Below, piece by piece: positions 8,804 through 15,664 of a stretch of DNA of 64,000 nucleotides. Where the stretch lies: NCBI RefSeq assembly GCF_014648475.1, contig NZ_BMRE01000004.1, positions 1 through 64,000 on the forward strand, read 5' to 3'. This DNA comes from Lentzea flava. GTDB lineage: Bacteria; Actinomycetota; Actinomycetes; Mycobacteriales; Pseudonocardiaceae. Position numbers and translations under genes: made by a program. The notes under the pieces are model-generated. The model did no database searches, was not told the origin of the DNA, and saw only the letters and a list, made by a program, of their open reading frames with translations. Positions within the stretch are counted from its first letter, which is position 1. The number at the start of each line of letters is the position of its first letter.

Positions 8804-8933
8804 CGTGGTCCCGTACCGGGAAACGGGCAAAACCGGACACTGCATTCGTCTCAAATGGTCGGACCCGAGGGTAGCTCGGTTGTGTTGCGCCGAAGTTGCG
8901 TCGGATGCAACACCGGTTGACGGGTCCAGACCG

Positions 8934-8962
8934 TTGTCGCACGTGTACGCCTGGCCTAGGAT
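8934..8962 (+). promoter_or_regulatory. sigma-70-like promoter for the MFS gene
   Basis: TTGTCG and TAGGAT separated by exactly 17 bases, ending 37 bases before the GTG at 9000. Matches the TTGAC-N17-TAGRRT pattern of principal-sigma promoters in actinomycetes. Confidence 0.55.
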
Positions 8963-8999
8963 CATCCGGTCCGCGTTTTTGGTGACGGTTGGGGATAAA

Positions 9000-10634
9000 G
9001 TGGGGTTCTTAGCGCGCGAACGCACAGTCGCGCCTCCCGGATGGAACCGCTGGCTCGTTCCGCCCGCAGCACTGGCGATTCATCTCTCCATTGGTCAGGC
9101 CTACGCCTGGAGCGTCTTCAAGACGCCTCTGGAGAAATCTCTGGGCATCACGGGAACGCAGTCGGCTCTGCCCTTCCAGCTCGGCATCGTGATGCTCGGG
9201 CTCTCGGCCGCGGTGCTCGGCACGACCGTGGAGCGCAAGGGGCCGAGGTGGGCGATGTTCACCTCGCTGGTCTGCTTCTGCTCCGGTCTGCTGATCTCGG
9301 CGGTCGGCGTGTGGGCCGGCATGTACTGGGTCGTCGTGCTCGGCTACGGCCTGGTCGGCGGCATCGGCCTCGGTATCGGCTACATCTCGCCGGTCTCGAC
9401 GCTCATCAAGTGGTTCCCCGACCGGCCCGGCATGGCGACCGGTATCGCGATCATGGGCTTCGGCGGCGGAGCGTTGATCGCGTCACCGTGGTCGACCTCG
9501 ATGCTCACGGCGTTCGGGAACACCTCGACATCGGGCATCGGCAAGGCGTTCCTCATCCACGGCATCGTCTACGCGATCTTCATGAGCGTCGGAGTGCTGC
9601 TGGTCCGCCTGCCCTCCGAGGAGTTCACCAAGGAGAAGGCGGAGCTCCTCAAGGACAGGCCCAAGGCTTCCGTCGCCTTCAACGTCTCCGCGAACAACGC
9701 GATCAAGACGCCGCAGTTCTGGCTGCTCTGGGTCGTGCTGTGCTTCAACGTCACCGCGGGCATCGGCATCCTGGAGAAGGCCGCGCCGATGCTGGTCGAC
9801 TTCTTCAAGGAGTCCTCGACGCCGGTCGCCGCGACCGCAGCCACCGGTTTCGTCGCACTGCTCAGCGCCGCGAACATGGCAGGCCGGTTCGTCTGGTCGT
9901 CCACTTCGGACATCGTGGGACGCAAGAACATCTACCGCCTCTACCTCGGCGTCGGCGCGCTGCTCTACCTGGTGCTGCTGACGCTCGGCCCGACCAGCAC
10001 CCCGCTGTTCGTGGTCGCGGCGATGGTGATCCTGTCGTTCTACGGCGGCGGTTTCGCCACGATCCCGGCCTACCTGCGCGACCTGTTCGGCACCTACCAG
10101 GTCGGCGCGATCCACGGTCGCCTGCTGACCGCGTGGTCGGTGGCGGGCGTGCTCGGGCCGCTGATCGTCAACGCCATCGCGGACGCCGGCAAGAAGGCCG
10201 GACATGTCGGTCCTGACTTGTACGCGACGTCGTTCTACATCATGATCTCGCTGCTGGTCGTCGGTTTCGTCGCGAACGAGTTGGTCCGCCCGGTCAACCC
10301 GAAGTTCCACGAACCGAAGGTCGCGGACGAGGCCGTCGTGGTCGCCGAGCCCGAGGCCGAGGCCGAGGAGACGGTCACGGAGAAGGTCGCGGACAAGGCC
10401 GAGGACGACAACGCGGAGAAGGTCACCGCGGTGGTCGCCGAGGTCGAGGTCGCCGAGGAGATCGCCGCCGAGGCTGCCGAGTCCGAGGCCGCCGCCGAGG
10501 CCGCCGAGATCGCGGCCGCGGAGGAGAACACCGCCGAAGCCACGGTCGCGAAGTGGAACGAGGCCGAGGCGGCCGACGTCGCAGAGACGGCCGACGAGAA
10601 CGCCGACGAGGCGGAAGGCGTGGTGCAGAAGTGA
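9000..10634 (+). CDS. MFS transporter, oxalate:formate antiporter (OFA) family, with long acidic tail
   Basis: 544 residues. Twelve membrane helices fill about residues 1-430; QAYAWSVFKTPLE, the GPRWAMF loop and SPVSTLIKWFPDRPGMATG are typical of OFA-type MFS antiporters. The last about 110 residues are almost entirely Glu, Ala, Val and Asp, a highly acidic, low-complexity, presumably cytoplasmic extension not needed in the family. GTG 9000 was chosen for the GGGGA ribosome site and promoter spacing. The stop overlaps the start of a 35-residue membrane protein (GTGA). Substrate is unknown; the divergent monocarboxylate symporter suggests organic-acid exchange. Confidence 0.85.
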   Translation: MGFLARERTVAPPGWNRWLVPPAALAIHLSIGQAYAWSVFKTPLEKSLGITGTQSALPFQLGIVMLGLSAAVLGTTVERKGPRWAMFTSLVCFCSGLLISAVGVWAGMYWVVVLGYGLVGGIGLGIGYISPVSTLIKWFPDRPGMATGIAIMGFGGGALIASPWSTSMLTAFGNTSTSGIGKAFLIHGIVYAIFMSVGVLLVRLPSEEFTKEKAELLKDRPKASVAFNVSANNAIKTPQFWLLWVVLCFNVTAGIGILEKAAPMLVDFFKESSTPVAATAATGFVALLSAANMAGRFVWSSTSDIVGRKNIYRLYLGVGALLYLVLLTLGPTSTPLFVVAAMVILSFYGGGFATIPAYLRDLFGTYQVGAIHGRLLTAWSVAGVLGPLIVNAIADAGKKAGHVGPDLYATSFYIMISLLVVGFVANELVRPVNPKFHEPKVADEAVVVAEPEAEAEETVTEKVADKAEDDNAEKVTAVVAEVEVAEEIAAEAAESEAAAEAAEIAAAEENTAEATVAKWNEAEAADVAETADENADEAEGVVQK

Positions 10635-10738
10635 ACTCGCAGCGCTTGTTGCTGATCGGTGCGTGGTTGTGGGTGGGCATCCCGCTCGCCTACGGCCTGT
10701 ACCGGCTCTTCCTGAACGCGGCCAAGCTCTTCGTCTGA
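10631..10738 (+). CDS. MFS transporter small subunit-like membrane peptide, 35 aa
   Basis: 35 residues with one membrane helix (LLLIGAWLWVGIPLAYGLY). The GTG overlaps the stop of the OFA-type transporter and its own stop overlaps the next ATG (TGATG), so it is translationally coupled on both sides. Tiny proteins with the sequence WVGIPLAYG next to OFA transporters are a recurrent arrangement, annotated as MFS transporter small subunit. Probable accessory subunit of the transporter; exact role unknown. Confidence 0.7.
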   Translation: MNSQRLLLIGAWLWVGIPLAYGLYRLFLNAAKLFV

Positions 10739-12870
10739 TGTTCAACGCGCTCGTCAACTGGCGCAACTGGCGCCTGCCGGTGAAGCTCGCCGCGGTGTTG
10801 ATCGTTCCGGTCTTCATCGCGGTGGGCGCCGGCGTGCTGCAGATCCACTCCCACATGCAGCGCGCCGAGACGTACGCGGCGCTCCAGCGGCTGGTGAAGG
10901 TCCGCGCCGCGCTGATCCCCGTGATCGAGGGTGTGCAGGCGGAACGGCGGATCATCGCGGAGGGTTCCGGCCCGCAGGTGCTCTCCGAGCAGGTGAAGCG
11001 CACCGACGAGGCACGCACCGCGTTGCGCGGCCAGATCGGCAAGACCTCGCTGAGCGAGGTCGTGACGGCGCGCATGGACGACGTCCACGCCAAGATCGGT
11101 GGTCTGCCCGCGTTGCGCGAGCGGACCACCGACGTGCCGGGCGTGATCAAGGAGTACACCGCCCTCGCCGAGTCGATGCTCGACATGGACGAGGTGATCG
11201 CCGGCGAGTTCGGCGACGCCGCGCTCTCCCGCACGGCGATGGGGCTGCACCACGCGCTGCACGTGCAGGAGGAGGTCCTGTACCAGCAGGCGGTCGTGCT
11301 GTCCGGGCTCACCCGCGGCCAGCTCACCACCGCCGAGGTGCGCACGCTGGTCGAGTCGAACGTCAAGCTGGGCTACATCGCAGGCCAGTTCGCCGCGCTC
11401 GCGACGCCGGAGCAGCTGAACACGTACTGGACCACCAAGTTCAACGGTCCGGACATCGAGGCGCACCGCAAGATGCTGGCCACCGCGGTGCTGCACCCGA
11501 CCTCGGACGCGCCGGCCACCGGCAACGGCACCAGCAGCAAGCCCAAGCCGTTGCCGATCGCCGCCTCGGACTGGCGCAAGGCCTCCGGCGCGGTCTCGAC
11601 GTCGCTGGACGGCGTGGTCACGGGCCTGCAGAACGACCTGCGCGACACCGCGAACCGCCTGCGCGACGAGACCAGCGACGCGGCGGGCACCGCGTCCGCA
11701 GTCCTGTTCGCCAGCCTCATCCTGGCCGGCACCATCGGGTTCGTCGTCGGCCGTTACCTGCTGCGTTCGCTCAACGCGTTGCGCCGCTCCGCGCTCGAAG
11801 TGGCGTGGCACAAGCTTCCCGAGATGGTGGCGACCGGACGCGGCAGCACCGAGATCGAGCCGGTGCCGGTGGACACGACCGAGGAGTTCGGCCAGGTGGC
11901 GCGCGCGTTCGACGCGGTGCACCAGCAGGCCGTGAAGTCGGTCATCGAACAGGCCGCCATGCGCGCGAACATGCGCAACATCTTCGTGAACCTCTCGCGG
12001 CGCAGTCAGAGCCTCGTCGAACGCCAGCTCAGGCTCATGGAGGAGCTGGAGAAGTACGAGGAGGACCCGGACCAGCTCGCGAACCTCTTCAAGCTCGACC
12101 ACCTCGCCACCCGCATGCGCCGCAACAACGAGAACCTGATGGTGCTCTCCGGCGGCGACGTGGCACGGCGGTACACCCGGCCGATCCCGCTGACCGACGT
12201 GCTGCGCGCGGCGGCCGCGGAGATCGAGCAGTACCAGCGGGTGATGGTGCACACGGCGCCGAACGCCGAAGTGGTCGGGTACGTGGCGAGCGACCTCGTC
12301 CGCCTGCTGGCCGAACTTCTTGACAACGCGACGGCTTTCTCGCCGCCGCACACCCAGGTCTCGATCAGCGCGTCGATCGAGGCCGGTGACATCGTGCAGA
12401 TCGACGTGGTCGACCACGGCATCGGCATCGACCAGGAGGCGCTGGCGGTCGTGAACCACCGCCTCGAGGCCGCCGGCGAGGGCGCGGACGTCCAGGTGTT
12501 CCGCGAAATGGGACTTTTCGTCGTGGGCAGGCTGGCCGCACGCCACCAGATCGTGGTACGTCTCGATGCCCAACAGGGCAAGGGGACTCGCGCGATCGTG
12601 TTGGTTCCGGCAGAACTGGCCCCACGACGGGAGGAGTCCTGGGAGTCTTTCCGGGGGGAAGCGATCGAGCAGCTGCCGGTTCGACCGGCGATGCCCGGCC
12701 AGACGCCGAATCCGGCGTCGGGTTCGGCGTCGTGGTTCGAGTCACCGGTCGCCGCCGCGCCGCCTCCCCCCGCACCAGCACGCCAGTCGCCTGAGTCGGC
12801 ACGGGGCTTCCTCGACGCCTTCCAGCGCGGTGTGCAGCGAGGCCTTCCCGACCGGCAGGAGAGTCGATGA
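10738..12870 (+). CDS. conservon sensor kinase-like protein (CvnA type) with nitrate-sensor-like domain
   Basis: 710 residues. Helix at about 14-34, extracytoplasmic NIT-like helical sensor about 60-290, second helix about 322-342, HAMP about 345-400, the family hallmark FKLDHLATRMRRNNENL about 451-467 in place of a normal His box, then an HATPase domain (N-box LLAELLDNATAFSPP about 523, G-box VDHGIGID about 557, EMGLFVVGRLA). A Pro-rich cytoplasmic tail follows. In conservons this protein sits at the membrane with roadblock, DUF742 and GTPase partners like a G-protein-coupled sensor. It overlaps the upstream 35-residue gene (TGATG) and the downstream roadblock gene (ATGA). Confidence 0.9.
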   Translation: MFNALVNWRNWRLPVKLAAVLIVPVFIAVGAGVLQIHSHMQRAETYAALQRLVKVRAALIPVIEGVQAERRIIAEGSGPQVLSEQVKRTDEARTALRGQIGKTSLSEVVTARMDDVHAKIGGLPALRERTTDVPGVIKEYTALAESMLDMDEVIAGEFGDAALSRTAMGLHHALHVQEEVLYQQAVVLSGLTRGQLTTAEVRTLVESNVKLGYIAGQFAALATPEQLNTYWTTKFNGPDIEAHRKMLATAVLHPTSDAPATGNGTSSKPKPLPIAASDWRKASGAVSTSLDGVVTGLQNDLRDTANRLRDETSDAAGTASAVLFASLILAGTIGFVVGRYLLRSLNALRRSALEVAWHKLPEMVATGRGSTEIEPVPVDTTEEFGQVARAFDAVHQQAVKSVIEQAAMRANMRNIFVNLSRRSQSLVERQLRLMEELEKYEEDPDQLANLFKLDHLATRMRRNNENLMVLSGGDVARRYTRPIPLTDVLRAAAAEIEQYQRVMVHTAPNAEVVGYVASDLVRLLAELLDNATAFSPPHTQVSISASIEAGDIVQIDVVDHGIGIDQEALAVVNHRLEAAGEGADVQVFREMGLFVVGRLAARHQIVVRLDAQQGKGTRAIVLVPAELAPRREESWESFRGEAIEQLPVRPAMPGQTPNPASGSASWFESPVAAAPPPPAPARQSPESARGFLDAFQRGVQRGLPDRQESR

Positions 12871-13265
12871 GCACGCAGGTGGACCAGTTCGGATGGCTGG
12901 TCACCAACTTCGCCGAGCGCACCCCCGGCATCGAGCACGCCGTGGTGATCTCGGCCGACGGACTGGTGTTGGTCTCGTCGTCGAAGTTGCCTCCCCAGGT
13001 GGCGCCCCAGTTCGCGGCGATCGTCGCCGGCGTGGTGTCGCTCGCGGAGTCGGCGTCCCAGTGCTTCGCCGGTGAAGCGGTCGTGCGCACGGTGGTGCAG
13101 ATGGACAGGGGCGTGATGCTGCTGTCGTCGATCAGCGACGGCTCCGTCCTCGCGGTCCTGGCGTCGTCCTCGTCCGACGTCGCGCAGGTCGCCTACGAGA
13201 TGACCGTGGTCGTGCGGCAGGTTGGTCAGCTGCTCACGCCGGAACTGCGGGCCGAGCTGGCATGA
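12867..13265 (+). CDS. roadblock/LC7-domain protein (CvnB type)
   Basis: 132 residues comprising a single roadblock/LC7 domain (FGWLVTNFAERTPGIEHAVVIS; then the conserved SADGLVL and a late LAVLASSSSDVAQVAYEM helix). Conservon second gene, probably a regulator of the small GTPase in the complete system. ATGA overlap with the kinase gene and ATGA overlap with the DUF742 gene support a single translational unit. Cytoplasmic. Confidence 0.92.
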   Translation: MSTQVDQFGWLVTNFAERTPGIEHAVVISADGLVLVSSSKLPPQVAPQFAAIVAGVVSLAESASQCFAGEAVVRTVVQMDRGVMLLSSISDGSVLAVLASSSSDVAQVAYEMTVVVRQVGQLLTPELRAELA

Positions 13266-13774
13266 GCAGAGAGTCGGAGGAGCAGGTCAGCTTCGGCGAC
13301 CTGGTCAGCGGTTTCAGCTTCGACAGCGCGAGGATCCGCAAGCGCGGCAAGAAGAAGGCCACGCGCGCGGAGCCCATGCCGGAACCGGACCCGTACGCGA
13401 CGATGCCGTTCGACGTGCCGCCGCTGCCGTCCATCGAGTCGTCGGCGTCGATCGTGCGCGCCTACGCCTGGACCGGCGGCCGCACCACGTCCGACGTGCA
13501 CCTCGAGATCGAGACCCTGGTCTCGGTGAACGAGTTCTCCGCGACGGCGATCCGCCCGGAGCACCAGGACGTGCTGGCGTTGTGCCACTCGCCGCGGTCG
13601 GTGGCGGAGATCGCCGCGTTGCGCGGGCTGCCGCTGGGCGTCACCAAGGTGCTGCTCGGCGACATGGCCTCGCACGGTCTGATCGACGTGCACCGCACCG
13701 CGTCGTCGTACGGCGGCGACCGTCCGGACGGAGCGCTGCTGGAACGCGTGCTGGCCGGGCTTCGTCGTCTCTAG
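13262..13774 (+). CDS. DUF742 protein (CvnC type)
   Basis: 170 residues. The C-terminal half is a DUF742 winged-helix-like domain (SIVRAYAWTGGRTTSDVHLEIE, then LCHSPRSVAEIAALRGLPLGVTKVLLGDMA). The N-terminal about 60 residues are charged and variable. Third gene of the conservon. A gene for the fourth component, the Ras-like GTPase CvnD, normally follows directly, but here the next gene is on the opposite strand, so the set is incomplete within this window. Confidence 0.9.
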   Translation: MSRESEEQVSFGDLVSGFSFDSARIRKRGKKKATRAEPMPEPDPYATMPFDVPPLPSIESSASIVRAYAWTGGRTTSDVHLEIETLVSVNEFSATAIRPEHQDVLALCHSPRSVAEIAALRGLPLGVTKVLLGDMASHGLIDVHRTASSYGGDRPDGALLERVLAGLRRL

Positions 13775-13787
13775 CACCGGTGGCTCG

Positions 13788-14909
13788 TCAGTACACCACC
13801 CACTCGTAGCCACAACCGCCGGCGGTGAACCCGAACTGGCGCGCCCGCGCCACCGCCGCGGTGTTGGCGCGCTTGTACCGTTCGACGGCCGGCCAGTGAT
13901 CGCGCCGAGCGCCGAAGTCGTTGACCGCGGCGATGAACTCGTTGTGTGCGCCGACGAGGTCGGTCATGATCGAGTGCACCTCGTGGCGGATCGCCTCCGG
14001 CGCAGGGACCTGCTGCCAGTCGGCGTGCATTCCCTTGCGCAGCTGGATCTCGTTCCCCGCCCACTGCATCCAGGCCCTCGCCTCGTTCGGCGACGGTCCG
14101 CGCGGTGCCTGCGCCACCCACCGCCCGCAGGCCGCCTCGGCGTCGCGCAGGTAGGCCGCTCTGGCCTCGGCGGCGTAGTCGCGGGTGGGCTGCGGTGCCG
14201 TGGTCGAAGGGCCCGGTGAGGCCGACGTCGCCAGGCCGCGTTCCGCCGCGATGGTGAGGGCCAGGATCACTACGACCAGAACGACGAGGTCGAAGCCCCA
14301 CGGCTTCGGCGGCCGGCCGCGGAACAGCGTGAACTGCTCCATCTGTGCGACCGCGCTCGGGTCGTCCGACTGTTTGCGCGCCGCTTTTCTGGTCCGTTCC
14401 AGCTCTTTCTGATCCGCCTGTGCGAGTGCCGCGGCTCGGCGTTCGTGTCGTGCGACGACGGCGATGATGACACCGGAGGCGACCCCGACGACCACGCCGC
14501 TGTAGAAAGAATCCCCGTAATGGAGCATGAAAGCGCGCAGCGAGTCAATCGTGTGGTTCAGGGCGCCGGCACCGTTCGGGTGGGTCACCGGTAGGCCCGC
14601 GAGTGGCGCGCCGAGCCCGATGACGAGGATCGGCAGTTGCCACGGCCATTCCCGGCCGTAGACCTTGGGCACGATGAGCACCACGACGGCCAGCGTCATG
14701 GTGACCGACAACGCGAAGGTGCTGGCGAACAGCCCGGCGAACTCGAGCCGCCCCTGCACGCCGGGATTGGACACGCCGCGCTGCGACACCGCTTTGGAAA
14801 TCGCGGCGTTCAGGCCACCGTTGATGAAGGCGACGATCAGCAGTGCCGTGCCGATCGTCGAGTCGACGCGCTTCTTCGGGGTTTCCGGCTCAGTGCTGCG
14901 ACCGCTCAT
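13788..14909 (-). CDS. membrane protein of unknown function
   Basis: 373 residues. Four or five predicted helices: about 20-37, 60-82, 93-110, 137-155 and 215-232, with a charged cytoplasmic linker (RHERRAAALAQADQKELERTRK, coiled-coil-like) between the last two. The C-terminal about 130 residues are probably extracytoplasmic, with two Cys residues (AACGRWVAQ and AGGCGYEW) that could form a disulfide. I do not recognise a family. It ends just downstream of the conservon genes, tail to tail, with no sign of shared transcription. Confidence 0.7.
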   Translation of the reverse strand: MSGRSTEPETPKKRVDSTIGTALLIVAFINGGLNAAISKAVSQRGVSNPGVQGRLEFAGLFASTFALSVTMTLAVVVLIVPKVYGREWPWQLPILVIGLGAPLAGLPVTHPNGAGALNHTIDSLRAFMLHYGDSFYSGVVVGVASGVIIAVVARHERRAAALAQADQKELERTRKAARKQSDDPSAVAQMEQFTLFRGRPPKPWGFDLVVLVVVILALTIAAERGLATSASPGPSTTAPQPTRDYAAEARAAYLRDAEAACGRWVAQAPRGPSPNEARAWMQWAGNEIQLRKGMHADWQQVPAPEAIRHEVHSIMTDLVGAHNEFIAAVNDFGARRDHWPAVERYKRANTAAVARARQFGFTAGGCGYEWVVY

Positions 14910-15079
14910 GACGATCCCGTCCTCCCAGGAAGGATCTTCGCCGCCGACCTGTCAGGTGCCCCCTCCAACGACCCGGCGGACCGATTTGTCGCACGAAAGG
15001 AAAAATTCGACTCGGCCGTGGAATCGCGGGGGATCCGGACGCTGCTGCTACCGTCGAGATCGCATCTGGGGAGGTGGAC

Positions 15080-15664
15080 GTGGAGTTCCAGGAAGTGGTC
15101 AGGCGACGGCGCATGGTTCGCAAGTTCAGCGACCAGCCCGTCAGCGAGGAGAGCATCCAGCGGATCATGCGCAACGCCGTGCGCGGTCCGTCGGCCGGGT
15201 TCTCGCAGGGGCAGGCGTTCCTCGTGCTGAGGGGCGAGTCGCTCGAGCGGCTCAAGAAGAACTTCCAGTTCTGGGCCGGGGAGGACGCGAAGACCGCACA
15301 GGTCGTCGTGATCCCGTTCTCGGTCAAGGACGTGTACCTCGACCGGTACGCGCAGCCGGACAAGGGGTGGACCGACCGCAGCGAGGCCAACTGGCCGGTG
15401 CCGTACTGGTACATCGACACGGGCATGGCCGCGCTGCTGATCCTGCAGACGGCCGTCGACGAGGGCCTCGGGGCGGTGCTCTTCGGGATGGCCGAGGACG
15501 ACTGGCCGCAGCTGCGGGCGGAGTTCGGCATCCCGGAGACGCACGTGCCGATCGGCCTGATCGCGATCGGGCACCCGGCCGAGGAGGGCATCTCGGAAGG
15601 GGCGTCACCGCGGACGCGCAAGCGGCTCCCGGCCGAAGAGGTCGTGCACTGGGATCAGTGGTAG
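15080..15664 (+). CDS. nitroreductase-family flavoprotein
   Basis: 194 residues. The N-terminus (VVRRRRMVRKFSDQPV) carries the FMN-phosphate-binding Arg cluster, GPSAGFSQGQAF the second FMN segment, and IPIGLIAIGHP-like PIGLIAIGHPAE the C-terminal motif. An NAD(P)H-dependent FMN reductase acting on nitro compounds, quinones or F420-like substrates; substrate not predictable. GTG 15080 was preferred to GTG 15074 because the GGGGAGG ribosome site would overlap the latter. Its stop overlaps the start of the next SARP gene. The 164-base gap upstream separates it from the divergent membrane protein gene. Confidence 0.85.
   Translation: MEFQEVVRRRRMVRKFSDQPVSEESIQRIMRNAVRGPSAGFSQGQAFLVLRGESLERLKKNFQFWAGEDAKTAQVVVIPFSVKDVYLDRYAQPDKGWTDRSEANWPVPYWYIDTGMAALLILQTAVDEGLGAVLFGMAEDDWPQLRAEFGIPETHVPIGLIAIGHPAEEGISEGASPRTRKRLPAEEVVHWDQW

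Noticed and set aside
8634..8999. N-terminal extension of the OFA transporter
   Set aside because: The extra 122 codons cross a clear promoter and have no transporter-like sequence; GTG 9000 has the ribosome site.
13775..14909. Possible CvnD GTPase after the DUF742 gene
   Set aside because: The following gene is on the opposite strand and encodes a membrane protein without G motifs.
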